Assembly (NCBI GenBank): GCA_963693285.1
Contig: OY848917.1
Span: forward strand, 14,570,192 to 14,634,191
DNA: 64,000 nucleotides
Origin: Xestospongia muta
Taxonomy: Eukaryota > Porifera > Demospongiae > Haplosclerida > Petrosiidae
Reading direction: 5' to 3'
The translations under genes and the position numbers were made by a program. Positions 9,686 through 21,924 of the stretch are shown here, piece by piece. The notes beneath the pieces are model-generated. The model made no database searches, had not been told where the DNA came from, and saw nothing but the letters and a program-made list of their open reading frames with translations. How positions within the stretch are numbered: the stretch's first letter is position 1; each line of letters begins with the position of its first letter.

Positions 9686-12600
9686 ATGAAATTATCCATT
9701 GTAAGTTGTATGTAATGTTAATTCATTCTAAGATGTATCTGGTTTACGATACTATTATAATATATATATATATATATATAATTATATTGATTTATCAATA
9801 GATCTATTGTCTTTTTATGACACAACTCTCCATACTACATTCTCTGTGTGATGGTCTTGTTCTGTATGTCAAGTCTAATGAACAACAGAAATGTCCAAAT
9901 AGTTCCATATGTCACACTCTACCTTTCTATTCTCAAAATGCTACATTCTTTTTTGTATCTAACACTACCTTTGTGTTCATGAAAGGTGAGCATAAACTTG
10001 AAAACAATGTAGTTGTTACTGGAGTTAGTCAAATTGTATTTATGAGTATGTTTGCTTACAACCACAAAAACAATGACAAACCAACTATCAGTTGCAGTAC
10101 AGTCACAGCTGGTCTACAATTTATTAACTCTTCTTATGTTAGAGTTGATGGTCTAGTAATTAATGTCACTTGTAGTTCTAGACCTGGTATTTCATTTTAC
10201 AATGTCTCATCAGTTAACATATATCGATCTACAATACACAATCTATATAACTTGGGAATATTTATTACCAATTCAGTCAATCTTACAATATCAGAATGTT
10301 CTTTTACTTGTGCTAATGATCTTGGTGTTGATAATGAGAGCAATCAATTGTTGTACAGTGTTTCTATTATATCTAACAGTTTAGAGGAGGTACATTATAA
10401 TATCAGGGAGTCTGTCTTTGTTGGTAATCTACCTTCATTAGGTGGAGGTTTACATATTTATACTACTAACACTAAGTATAGTGAAGTGACTATTAAAGGA
10501 TGTAATTTCTCACATATAGTTGGTTGTCTTGATAGTGCAGCTAATATTACTGTTGTTAACAATAGTGACTATGTAGATATCAATGTACTTGATTCTATTT
10601 TTTATCGAAATTACCTTAATTGTTCAATGCTTGAAACTGAATTGCTAGGTGGTGGATTAAAAATAAAGCTTATTCAGAGTGTTAACACAAACAGCACTAA
10701 AATATTGCGTTTTAATAAAGTTATCATAAGAAATTCAATTTTCTCTAATAACTATGCCAATTATGGAGCTGGTGCTGGTATTATCATTAAAGATTGTGTA
10801 AACCCTTTGAAAGTTCTTGTCTCAAATTCAACTTTTACACAGAACATAGCAAGACATAGATGTGGTGGTTTGATAGTGGAAACATCAGATGATATTCCAG
10901 GAAATGAACAAAGTCATTTTATAAATATAGTAGGAAGTACTTTCTTTGGTAATCAAGCTGAGAAAGATGCCACTGGATTGTTAATATGGCCATCCTTGTA
11001 TAATTATAGTCAGTTTCATATATTAATCAAAAGTTGTTATTTTGATTCAAATACTTTTATTGGAGATATAACAAAAAGGAAAATAGGTCAATCAGCATTG
11101 TTGTTGAGGTTTTCCAGCTTTAGAGGTTATGCTAACTCAATTATTACCGAATGCTTCTTTGTCAATAATAAAGGAGGGAGTTTATATCTGATTACACATG
11201 ACAAAGGATTGGTTGGCAAATTAAATGTATCAATCAACAAATGTTTCTTTGGTCATAACATTGGAGGTGTATATAGTACTATAACAATGCTTTTAAATCC
11301 AGTATGTGCATCAGTGGATATATCTTACTGCCTTTTTGAAAATAACTCTGCTTTAAAAGATACCATTGCTGTTGCTTTAAATATAATCTATTTTATTGAA
11401 AATTCTCATTGTTCTAATTTACACCTTTTGAATATAACTGTGAGAAATTCCAAATCAGGAAGAAATGCTATAGTTTTATCATGTTTAACTATAAACCTTA
11501 AAGTTAACATCAGTAATATTCAAGTATACAACAACAATATGACTGGTATTGGATGTGATCACTGTGGACTACATTTCAGTGGATACAACATTATAGCTAA
11601 CAATACTACACCATATGCTGGAGGAGGTCTTGTAGTCAATAATAGTGGATATGCTTATACAAATAAATATGGTTCAGTAATTTTTATCAACAATACTGCT
11701 ACTAAAGGAGGAGCTTTATACTCAGATACTAACATTCCATACAAAATGACATTGTCATTGGTGTTTTGTACCTTTTCTGAATTTAGAGCTCTTTTTCAAA
11801 ATAATACTTCTACTATTACAGGAGACAACTTGTATGGAGGATTGTTTTATAATTGTCTGTTGCCTAACGCTGGTGTTCCATTTGTTCATGGGCATTATAA
11901 AGATGCAATAAATTGCAATATAACTTCATACATTAATCAAAACTATACTAGTGTCTCCTCAGATCCTTTTGCTGTTTGTTTATGTCATCAAAATAATTCA
12001 ATTAATTATTACACAAATGTCACCAATCTTATTGTTTATCCAGGTCAATTATTCACCATATCATTGATTACAGTAGGATACTGTGGTAGTTCTAGTCCAA
12101 GTATATTATATACAACATCATCACCTAATTTACAACTTATTGGTAACACTGATAATGACAAGACAAGTATTCAATGTAAAGACTTTGTTTATAAAGCAAT
12201 TCAGTTGTTACCACATGTTTCACAAGGTACTGTCACATTCAATGTGCCTTCAACAACGTTTCCATTTTCTAAGTCTTTCTCTTTAATGGTTTCATTTTTA
12301 AATTGTCCTCCTGGTACAAAACTGGGGTCATCACATGAGTGTGTTTGTAATGACATTATCACAGCTCTCACATCTGATGTACAATGTAATGTATCATGGT
12401 GGCCACATTCTATACATAAACTTCCTGGTAATAACAATTGGTTAGGTTACAAAGAAGACTACAATTGTACAATTGCATACAAGAATTGTCCATTTGATTA
12501 TTGTCAATCTTCTGAGATCTACTTCAATTTAGACAATGATACAGATCTTCAATGTAATCACAATAGAGTGGGTATTCTTTGTGGTCAATGTCAGTCAGGA

Positions 12601-13830
12601 CTCAGTCTTAAACTTGGTTCTAATGTATGTTCTAAATGTACTAATATTTATCTTCTCTTACTGATTGTGTTTATGTTCTCAGGAATATTACTAGTAGCTT
12701 TACTCATAACACTGAACTTAACTGTATCAGTAGGTACTATCAATGGATTGCTGTTTTATGCTAACATTATAAAACTCAATGAACCAGTTTTCTTTCCCAA
12801 TGGAAATATCATTATAGTTAGTCAGTTCATTTCATGGATCAATTTGGACTTTGGTATTGAGGTATGTTTGTTTGATGGATTAGATGGATATTGGAAAACA
12901 TGGCTACAGTTTGTATTTCCATTTTACTTATGGAGTCTTGTAGCTGGTATTATTATCATATCTCGATGGTCTACGAAGTTGTCCAATATGTTTGGTCGTA
13001 ACATTGTTCCTGTTCTGGCAACACTTGTACTAATGTCATTTACTAAATTGTTACGAACTACAACAAATGCTTTGATGACATCAAAACTACATTGTGGTAG
13101 TCATGAGTGGACAGTGTGGAGTGTAGATGGTAATATTAACTATGGAACTAGCAAACATTCCATATTAGTAGCATTCTCTGTTGTGGTACTAGTATTATCA
13201 ATAATATACTCTTGTTTAATCTTTTCTACTCAATGGTTACAACGATACAGTTATTTATGTTGTCGTAGTAGAAATGATCCTATATTAAAACTACTACCAT
13301 TTATTGATGCATATACAGGTCCATACAAAGAGAGATATCGGTTCTGGACTGGTCTGTTGTTAATTGTTCGTTTATTATTAACTGTTGTATTTATTTACAC
13401 TTCAGGATCTCTACATTCTCTTAATGATTATATCATTGTTTTGGTTGAAGTGATCATATTGTACATTTTAAAGGATAATGTCTATTGTAAAGGTCTATTA
13501 TCTATCCTTGAGCAGTCATTTCACATCAACCTCTTTATACTTGCCCTCACTAACTCCTTTATAAGTCAAAGCACCTACAAAGTCTATATATCATTCGTAA
13601 CTCTTACATCCATTGCATTTTCTATTGTGGCATTTATTGTTACAATAGTTTGTCATTTGTACAGCAAGATTAAAAGAATGCAGTGCTACAAACAGAAGCA
13701 AACAGCAGAGACATTGCCATTTTTAAACAGTTTGGAAAATGACACACAAGAAGATGACGAACTTTACTCTCCAAGCAAAATAATAAGACGAAGAGAATCT
13801 TTGATATATGATTTTGTCATTGATAAATAG
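9686..13830 (+). CDS. G2: intact beta-helix multi-pass membrane protein
   Basis: Exon 1 at 9,686-9,700 encodes MKLSI, followed by GTAAGT. Exon 2 runs from 9,802 to 13,830 (IYCLFMTQLSIL... to FVIDK), about 1,347 residues. Layout: signal peptide (about 1-25); ectodomain to about residue 835 with many N-x-S/T sequons and short repeats of the form SxxxIxxSxFxxN typical of parallel beta-helix (PbH1-like) folds; Cys-rich stalk at about 840-950 (CPPGT, CVCND, VGILCGQCQSG, CSKC); then 8-9 hydrophobic segments to about 1,300 including a conserved DAYTGPYKERYRFWTG; then a roughly 48-residue cytoplasmic tail with DDELYSPS and RRRESL. No enzymatic motif is visible. A cell-surface binding or recognition role is inferred. 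I know of no named family; similar uncharacterised proteins are expected in sponge genomes. Confidence 0.85.
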
Positions 13831-14258
13831 AATCAATTAAATAATATATGTCTGATTGTTGATCTTTGTTGTTATTTGTCATGACACACATGTAAATCTG
13901 CCTTTGTTTAATGAAAGTCAAATATGTTAATAATTAATAGTGTGATGTAAATTAGTTGAATATATCAATTGACAATTTTTGATTTTGAAGTATTATTGTT
14001 TCAAACTGAATCATTATTAAGAAAGAAGTTAACAGGCAAATGTTATTAACAATAGTTTATTAACTTGACTATTTATAATATCTCTACTGTCATAATTACC
14101 AAATAAGGTAATATTGTGAATTCCTACGTGTGTTGTCATAATCAAGACTACCGTAATGGTATGTTTTTAGTTGTCTCTGTTTGAAGCTAAGATTTGTTCA
14201 CTGATACTAACAGAGATAAAGTGTAGTAAGTGAGTGAAGGTATAGATTAACTGTAGAC

Positions 14259-17200
14259 ATGATTGATGTCCATCAATGGAGAGTTACTATTGGATTGTGG
14301 TCCTGTCGTCTCTTACCACATCTCACTAAAAGGAGCCCACATGGAGTGGCTACTAACACAAACTGTGTGAATTCATTGTCCCTAAAACTAATTGTTAGTG
14401 GTAACCTAATCTCATTAATGATGTTTCTGTTTCTAGTCCTAATTTTATCAGGTGATGTTGAGGTCAATCCTGGACCTAAAATAGGTAACTTAAATGTTGT
14501 ACAAAGTGTCTAGAGACCTGCAAATGAATTCTATACAATACTACAATGTGGAAGCATATAACAGTATGTTCCAATGTTAAGGCTTATAGGGTTTATGAAA
14601 GTATTGTGTCTCCTCAGGTCTCTAGACTCACATAGTGAAAATTTAATAGATTTTTTTTACCTTAAACAGAGTTGACATGAAGTAATGCTTTGAGACTTTT
14701 GGTTAAAAATGGTTTTGTTGTTAAAGATAAATGGACAGAACTTACTAGTTTTCTTGGTGTTGCAATGGAGGAGAGGAGAAGACTCAAGACAATGGCTAGC
14801 AGTGATCAAGACTATCACTTTGCTTTAGAAGAAGGTTTACAATGGTGGATCACTAATAGTACTAACCCCTCTTGGGAAGAATTTATTTCAGCCGTTGAAG
14901 GTTGTGGAAATAAGACTGTAGCTGGCATATTAAGAAGAGAGTTAGATATCGTTGACAAAGGTATGATTTTTGCTTGAAATATATCAAACCATATGTGTAC
15001 ATATATCATTTAAAAGCATTGTATCATTTCAACAAAGTCCTGGTTACCATAGTTTCATCAATACAGTGTACAGCCAAACACTGTGTTTTTTACAAAACCA
15101 AAACTAGTGTAACATATGGTGGCCTAGAAGGAGACTCCAAATGGGGAAAATAAATCTTGTACATGAACTAATCATATCTCTCTCGTATACAGTAGTAACT
15201 TTTATTTTGTATACGCAAAAATAAATCTTGTACACAAAGAAAAATAAACCCTAAACCAAAATGTTGTGTATGGAATATGTATACGAGATATTAATTAGTT
15301 TGTGTACAAGAGGGGGGGCCCAGGGAAGTTAATATATGTTGGACCTGGTGCATGTACAGTACAAATTTTTAGCTAAATAGTGTTATAGAGGTGTGGTTTT
15401 CAATTAAGTCATTAATTATTATACATGTTTTATGTCTTGAAAACTGTTATTACAACCACGTGAGGTGAGCTGAATGAATGTTGTGGCTAAAATATCATAA
15501 CAAATTATCATTAAAATATTCAAGCACTGTACTCAATAACTTTTGCATGTATTAACAGTTTTCATCTTATGCAAAATGCCAAAGATAAATAAGTCATTTG
15601 TTTAGAAAGGAAAGAGAAGAAAACAAGGGATAAAGCTGATAAAATGGCACTTGTACACATCTAATGAAGACAAGAGTTTAGAAGGTAGAAGTCATTTTTT
15701 TTCTGATTGGTGACATCTGATGAGCTATGGCTGTAGAACACTCAATGTGTACACTGTGAAAACTGATTTATTGATTTAACCAATATGTTGTTATTCAGGT
15801 TGCATTAAACAAACTTATTATAATGTAAAAGTAAAGTAAACATAACTCTGTTTTGATTACTTATGTACTACTGTTTATGTAGCTAATACTGCATCACTAA
15901 TCAAAACAGTGTTATATTTATTTTTACTTTCACATCATACTAAGTTTGCTACATGCAACCTGTATAACAATATATTGGTTAAATCAACAAATCAATTTTT
16001 ATAGTGTATAATGTTTCTTTTCCCTGTCCTCCATCAATCATTAGATTTAGGTTCTCTACTGTAGAAATGAAAATGACTTATCTGATCTTTTCAAGTCAAA
16101 TAATGAAGGAAGCATTGAGTCTGAGCATGGACTGCATAAGAAGACCTCACATATACCCAACACAGTGTCTAGTTATGACAATAGGACTCTTTTGCATAAA
16201 CTAGCAACATCTAGAGACATTGAAATAGCTATCAAGTATAGACCCAAAGGCTGTCATTTTCCAATTAGAGATTTTAAACATAAACTATGAAATGGTGAAT
16301 GTTCTCACAGAGAGACTTTTTGATTTGGAGTGAAACAAGACAGGCTTTATTTTGCTTTCCTTGTAGACTGTTTAAATTAGCAACAGGTGGCAGTAGTACT
16401 TTGTCACTAGTCACTGGTTGGTCTAGTGAAATAGGAGGTAGAAGCTCTATGATCAAATCTCTGAACATTAACGCAATGTGATTGATTGGCACAATTATTT
16501 CGAATGGCTTGCAGTTGAGATGGGAATGTTGACTATGTGCAGCATTTATATTCAACTAGAGAAGGAAATATGAAGAAGCTAAATGGAGCAAACTTCTAAA
16601 GTGTATATTATTCATAATTATATTTCTTTTTGATTGAGAAGGGCTTAGCATTTCATAGGTCCTCTCAATGAGTTGATTCAGCTAACAGTGGTAACTTCCT
16701 TGGTATTGTTAAACTTCTATGAGCCAATTTTAAGAGAGCACATAACTAATGTGGAAGAGTCTTGGAAATCTGGTCACTGTTTGTTTGTGCATTGTTTGTC
16801 TTCATACTTACTGAATTAATTTATATCTTGCTGTGCACAAGTGGTTCATAATACAATTCTTGAAAAGCTAAAGATAGCTAAATATTTTCTCAATTATTTT
16901 TCATGCTACTTCAAATTCATTGTTCTGAGAGCAAACAAGATTTATACTTAGATATGTATTCAGTCCAACATGTTAATAAGGATACAAAATTCAAGAACAT
17001 TTATTGAGTTACAACTTTGCATGTTGAAGTGGGTGATGTTAACTTAAAAGCTTATTACAAGACCAACAACAACTGTGAGAGGACTGACCATCAATTCTAT
17101 CTGAAGGCAAAACTAGTTGTGAATCAGGTAAGTATAACAACAGAGTTCCCATAAAAACGGAAAGCTAAAGAAAGTGACTCCATGGTGATGATGAGTCTGA

Positions 17201-19738
17201 TCATTATTTTGAAGGTTGAAGAAAGTGAAACAAATAGCGAAAAAAGCTTCAAATGTCAGGTTTTTACAATCTTTGCTTCCTCTTGATCTCCTAAACAACA
17301 TTCATAAATGTAAGCTACAACCTCTTTTTCCTAACTACTGTATTGGTTTACATATTTTATGCACCATTCCTGCAGAGGCCAAGAGATCATTAAGTAAATT
17401 ATTATAATTAATTAAAATTGCTTACATGCAACATGTCACAGGATCAATCTAGGTATCATAGCCATTGAGAATGACCTTTCTAAAGCAGTTAACTTTGATC
17501 ACATTATTGACATCTTTGTTCATCAAAAGGCTAGAAAAGCACACCTGACGTAACTTGTTCATTGAAGTAATATATATATACATGTATTTCTTGAGTTAAA
17601 TATGCATTATTGATTGTACTCCCATTCACCAATTGAAAAAAAGTAAGAATATAACGGGGCCCCCTAGAATGTGGGTCCCCAGGAAAATATCCCTGTTTGC
17701 CCCTCCTCTCAATGGACCTGAGTGTATTTCAATATTTAAAGCCAATTAAGATGTTAGAGCAAGAGATGGATAGTGTTTCAGCAAAGTACCTGTAACTAAT
17801 TATAACCTGTAGTAATGTACCACCAAGCTCTTATACAGCATCATATAGTTGATTATATTGACATATTATGATAACTGTATACTCATCTCATAAGTACATG
17901 TAGTTAATCAACTAAATTTATTCTGTTAAATTCAATCTAAATTAACAATAGGTTGAAATAACTCATTAATGTTTAGTGTGTATATTAAGTAGCTTTTATT
18001 TATTCCTAATTAGGTCCAAGTAAACTGTTTCAATCATATTTTGCTGACCTTAGCGGTATCATTACTAATGATCTTCATAGTGTAGCTGGTGAGCTCTATG
18101 CTAAACACCTGATAACATTTGCAACTCATGATCACATATTAACTACAAAAGGAGAGAGCGATTCAGTAAAGTCGAGTAGGTTGGTAAACGAGTTACAGAG
18201 ACAACTAAATGCTCACACAGATCCACATCAGTACCTAGTCAATGTATGTCAAGTACTAAGAAGTCAACCACAACAGCAGAGGCTAACAGAAATTACTACA
18301 TATATTCTGCAGCAGTTAGGTAAGTGTATTATTGTACTTCTCCTTAATATATTTGCCTAATCATTTTCTTTAAGGTGAAAGCACTAATGTTAAAGGTCCA
18401 CCAGCTAGCATAACAAAACTAGACTGTGATGTTCAGCAATATTGCACCATTATGAAAGATCAATATAAACACCAACCTATAATCCCTACTGACTGGCCAC
18501 CTCGAGTTGGAAAAGACTTCTTTGGGAGACTAACATTAATAGAAACAAGAGATGCATCTCTTAAAACATGTCAGCAGAAAGCTTGGTACATGCTCAGAGG
18601 ACAAGTTGACAAAATAACGGAAGATATTGATGATAATGCAGAGATAAGTATTCAGGATATTTTCAAGCCACGTGATAATGATGGTCAGTCTCTTAGAGTA
18701 GCAATTGATGGTCCTCCTGGTATTGGAAAGACATCGCTATGTCGTAAAGTATTAAATATGTGGGCTAATAGAGAAATTGAGCATATACAATATGACTTGG
18801 TGATTTACTGTCCTCTAAGAAATGACAAGGTTGCTCAAGCTAGTTCATTAGAAGACCTTTGTCTTTATCGAAGTCCAATTGTGTCCAATGTAGTAAAATG
18901 GATAACAGCTACTGAGGGAGAAGGACTATTAATAATCTTTGATGGTTGGGATGAATTAAGTACAGACCTTAAAAAATCCTCATTAGCAACTTACATAATA
19001 CAAAGAGAAATGTTGGACAAATGTTCAGTAATTGTTACTTCTCGTAGCTATGCCACCTCTTCATTGATAGAAATAGCTCCAGTTATTAGACGTATTGAAG
19101 TTATGGGATTTTCAAAAAAGGAAGTAGTTGAAGTAGTAGAAGGAATATTTGAAAAGGAACCAAATGTGGCAACAGAACTCATCAGAGAACTTGAAATAAG
19201 AGAAGATATCATGTCATTGTGTTATATCCCACTTATTTGTTCTATAGTCATCTTAGTTTATCGTAAGTCAGATGGACATTTACCAACAACTCTTACAGAG
19301 CTGTATGAAAATTTTATACTACAAACTATTAGAAGACATGTAAAAATTGAAACAACTCACAATATTGATCCTAGACATCTCTATAGCCTGGTAGATTTAC
19401 CACCTACTTTAGCTACACTTTTTAAAGAGATGTGTAATTTTGCTTATGTCAACTTAAGTGAACAACCCCCCATAATGTCATTTAATTCAGGCAATGTTTG
19501 CCAATCTCTTGATCAATTGTGGAAGGAAGATTTTCTTGGACTAATGACAGTGTTTACTGTGTATGATGAGGAAATGTATCAGTTCCTTCATCTTACTATT
19601 CAAGAATTTCTTGCAGCATGGTGGATAGCTAAGCATGAGAAGTCAGAGGTAGTGTTTATAGAACACTTTGATGATCATCACTTTCGAATGTGTTTAAGGT
19701 TTGTAGTATTATTCACTGAGATAGAGGGTTTTGAGTAA
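14259..19738 (+). CDS. NLR-like gene: 2A leader, DEATH, CARD-like, NACHT, no LRRs
   Basis: Leader exon 14,259-14,484: a hydrophobic segment (MMFLFLVLILS) then GDVEVNPGP (14,451-14,477), a perfect 2A-like core. A connecting piece (about 14,513-14,640) is frameshifted relative to the copies after G1 and G5. DEATH exon about 14,681-14,960 (DKWTELTSFLG, SWEEFISAVEGCG). Exon 18,014-18,319 encodes about 102 helical, CARD-like residues. NACHT exon 18,375-19,738 has Walker A GPPGIGKTSL, Walker B LLIIFDGWDELS, sensor-like VIVTSR and FLHLTIQEFLAAWW. Phase-1 junctions from DEATH through CARD-like to NACHT keep one frame. NLR proteins are cytosolic innate sensors. The expected LRRs are absent: after MCLRFVVLF the frame runs into sequence also found at about 28,350, so the gene was cut by a duplication junction near 19,706. 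With the 5' frameshift it may be non-functional, or a start may lie closer to DEATH. Confidence 0.7.
14451..14477 (+). other. 2A-like ribosome-skipping core
   Basis: Encodes GDVEVNPGP, matching the D(V/I)ExNPGP consensus, right after a hydrophobic signal-like stretch. 2A-like leaders are known on NLR-type proteins of marine invertebrates (sea urchin CATERPILLER genes). Skipping would release a short leader of about 20 or about 73 residues, depending on the Met used (14,418 or 14,259). Confidence 0.75.
15156..15310. mobile_element. Small inverted-repeat element (MITE-like)
   Basis: Terminal inverted repeats of 32-35 bp: the left arm 15,156-15,190 begins CTTGTACATGAACTAAT and the right arm 15,279-15,310 is its imperfect complement ending GTTTGTGTACAAG. 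The interior has further ATAAATCTTGTACA copies. It lies in the DEATH to CARD-like intron. Confidence 0.65.
15765..15993. mobile_element. Foldback element or hAT-associated inverted repeat
   Basis: Arms of about 94 bp (15,765-15,858 and 15,899-15,993) are about 85% complementary around a 40-bp loop. The outer ends read GATTTATTGATTTAACC and GGTTAAATCAACAAATC. The hAT relic starts right after. A related end sequence (TTGGCTAAATCAACCAATCA) recurs near 30,284 in the DOMON intron. Confidence 0.75.
16010..17555 (+). pseudogene. Degenerate hAT transposase (ZMYM1/DUF4371-like)
   Basis: Pieces appear in the usual order but in shifting frames: an FP-type start (about 16,230-16,270), HRDFLIWSETRQALFCFPCRLF of the TTF-type zinc-finger region (from 16,303), a DSANSGNFLGIVKLL stretch (about 16,670-16,720), HNTILEKLKIAKYF (about 16,850), FPNYCIGLHIL and AKRSLSKL of the C-terminal dimerisation region (about 17,320-17,400), and AIENDLSKAVNFDHIID (17,460). 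Many stops and indels, so long dead. It sits within the large intron of the NLR-like gene on the same strand. Confidence 0.8.
17556..18013. other. Intron remainder before the CARD-like exon
   Basis: AT-rich sequence without a recognisable gene. The only notable item is a short GC-rich patch at 17,655-17,705 (GGGGCCCCCTAG and GTGGGTCCCCAGG) in the otherwise AT-rich intron, resembling the G-rich patch at 15,311-15,325. Confidence 0.5.
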
Positions 19739-19965
19739 CTATTTGTATTGTAAATGACAAAATAATGGAGGACAAGATATTGAACCATAGACCAAGACAT
19801 CTGTTATTATGACTATGATCAATTGTACAACCATTGATAGGGTGACTATTTGCTGTAAATTGAAACACATTTACGCTATACAAGTTATAAAGTTACAGTT
19901 GTACTGCATGAATTGTCTGCTATTAGGCCTTGTTCTTCCACATACTTTTGAATTAAATGAAACGG
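19706..19965. repeat. Duplicated DOMON upstream segment, copy 1
   Basis: From GTATTATTCACTGAGATAGA onward this matches about 28,349-28,600, immediately upstream of the complete DOMON gene. The left edge replaces the rest of the NACHT gene. The match breaks near 19,965, where the MULE fragment lies, and resumes near 21,480 (ATATTCAAATGATAACATC). Confidence 0.8.
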
Positions 19966-20075
19966 GGGTCTTCTTAACATGTTCCTGATAGTACTGATCA
20001 ACAGAAAGGGAGGCATCTGTTGGAGATAGAGTATGAGCACAGCCACACAACAGACAAAGCAATTGTTCCACTTGA

Positions 20076-21398
20076 TCAACAGAGAGACCAAATTTCTGAT
20101 TGTACTACAAATTCTGCCACTACAGAATAACCCACATTCGTTTTCACTGCTATAAAAAATAAAGCTAATTCATACTTTGTGGTTTTATAGGTTGCGTCCA
20201 TTAATGAAATTGTATTTCCATATCGTTTAAGCAGTTGTTGTTGCCATGGTTCTTGGTGTACATACAGTAGTGTTTGTGTAAATGTACACAATTCATTATC
20301 AATCACATGTTCCTTCACTTCCTTGCTCTCTGATGCTTTTGCTTTATATGGACAAAAATGGAATCTTGATTCTGGGTTTTCCTTTGGCCACATGTCAATT
20401 TTGATTTTTAGATTCTCTTGGTCCAATTTAGATAATTGACAGGCTTGTTGTGCTTTGTGAATGTGATTTCTTATATCTACAGATGTTGGGAAATATGCCT
20501 TGTCTGTTAACTCAGGTTTTTGTGTAGTACAAAGAACATGCAATGTGTAGTGTTTTAAAGCTCGTTTGAGTTCCTGTGTATCGGTAATCCCTTCTGACAC
20601 AAGCTCATAAATTTTTTGAGTAAGCTTTGGGTGTATACGCTGTGCATATCCTGCCGGTCCTCTTGTTTGATGAAAGGAATGATGGGCCTCTTCTGTTAGT
20701 AAAAGTACATGATATTTTGTATTTATTGTAGTAGATACTTCTGATGTTAAAGTTTTTTGTAACATTCTCAGTTTGTCTCTTTTTATTTGTGTCAGTTTTT
20801 GTGGACCTACATTTTCAATCTCTAAGTCGGAAAGTTTGAAATCAGGATACAGTATCATGGTACAAACAATTATATGGGCCATGCAACCTATTTTTCAAGA
20901 TCCTTGTAATTGAGTACGGTCTGATTTTTCTTTCCCTTGCTGCTCTTTGTAATAGTGCTGACCAAACTGGCAATCAAGTTTGCATATTGAAGAAACTCTG
21001 AATGGAGTATTGTCAAATTCAAGATTGCAACCATTTATTGTATGATTCCAGAAGATTCTTGATTTTGTCTAATATTGTTAATAAAGGATAACATGTATTG
21101 TATAATTATATTATTTAAGATAAACTTAATACAGAAATGTTGATACCTTGGATTGACTCTGGTCTGGGTCATGATTTTCTTTGTTCACACTGGGCACATA
21201 TTTTTTTAGTGACCTTCGAGAGCTTTGAGTTGCTATCTTATGACTCCCCAGCAACTCTTCAACATTGTCAACTACACCAGAGTAATAGTGCAGACCAACA
21301 GGATGGAGATCACATGCCCAAGGTGGCTTGGATGAAGAAGTATCTTGCTTGGCCATTGTAAGTAATGAAGTTAAATTGAGAAATTCACTCGTAAACAC
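20076..21398 (-). pseudogene. MULE-type transposase fragment with CaRF-like N-terminus
   Basis: Read on minus from 21,398: an N-terminal exon containing SSKPPWACDLHPVGLHYYSG ends near 21,153 at a GT after SQSK. The next exon (about 21,060 to 20,076) contains a DNA-binding-like stretch (FRVSSICKLDCQFGQHYY), then GCMAHIIV, LTEEAHHSFH, GPAGYAQRIHPK and the start of the MULE domain, YGNTISLMDATYKTTKYELA and VGYSVVAEFVVQSE. A TGA before KIGC interrupts the frame, and the sequence stops early in the MULE domain, lacking most of the catalytic region. The whole piece interrupts the region upstream of the truncated DOMON gene, so it is a later insertion. The family assignment comes from recognised motifs of the Mutator-like group often annotated as CaRF-like. 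Confidence 0.75.
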
Positions 21399-21672
21399 AC
21401 GTAAACCACGTAGAGATGCGAGTTGATTAACATGTCATGTGACTTCCGTTCATCAGATCGAGTGAAAGTAGTGTACCCCTTGCTGAAATATTCAAATGAT
21501 AACATCTTTCCGATAATGACTGATTGTATGGCCATTTTTTATTGTTTCCTCTATAAAATGATTGGACTGCTATAGACTGTTACATATAGTCAATGCTTCC
21601 TCACGACATGCTATATATAACTGCAACGTCAAAGATTAAAGATACGGTCTAGATGTAAACATCACAATTGAA

Positions 21673-21924
21673 ATGCAATTTCTTCAAGCTGTTGTGTTAG
21701 CTAGCCTAGTAATGTTTGCTAGTGCTCAATGTACAGGAACTTGGTCACCTTCAGCTATGCCATCATACTTGTTAAGTTGGGAAGTGAGCAATGATGGACT
21801 TAGTGTGAGATTTAATGTTACTGTTCCTACTACAATATACTATAATATATCAATTTATATTTGTACTACGGGACGTTTCCAAAGAACGCTTCATTTTCAA
21901 GTTACAAAAAATTTTGTATTTTAA
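21673..21924 (+). pseudogene. Truncated DOMON gene (first exon only)
   Basis: The first 55 or so codons match exon 1 of the complete DOMON gene at 28,826: signal peptide MQFLQAVVLASLVMFASAQC, then WSPSAMPSYLLSWEVSNDGL and FNVTVPTT. After TVPTT the match ends at about 21,835, and the frame runs 30 further codons through unrelated AT-rich sequence to TAA. Exon 1 is cut before its splice donor and exons 2-4 are absent, so it cannot make a DOMON domain. The upstream region was also hit by the MULE fragment. Confidence 0.8.

Noticed and set aside
9817..13830. Reading the G proteins as bacterial polymorphic outer-membrane proteins or contamination
   Set aside because: Beta-helix repeats can resemble those, but a spliced signal peptide, N-glycosylation sequons, a polytopic membrane half and intron-bearing neighbours fit an animal nuclear gene.
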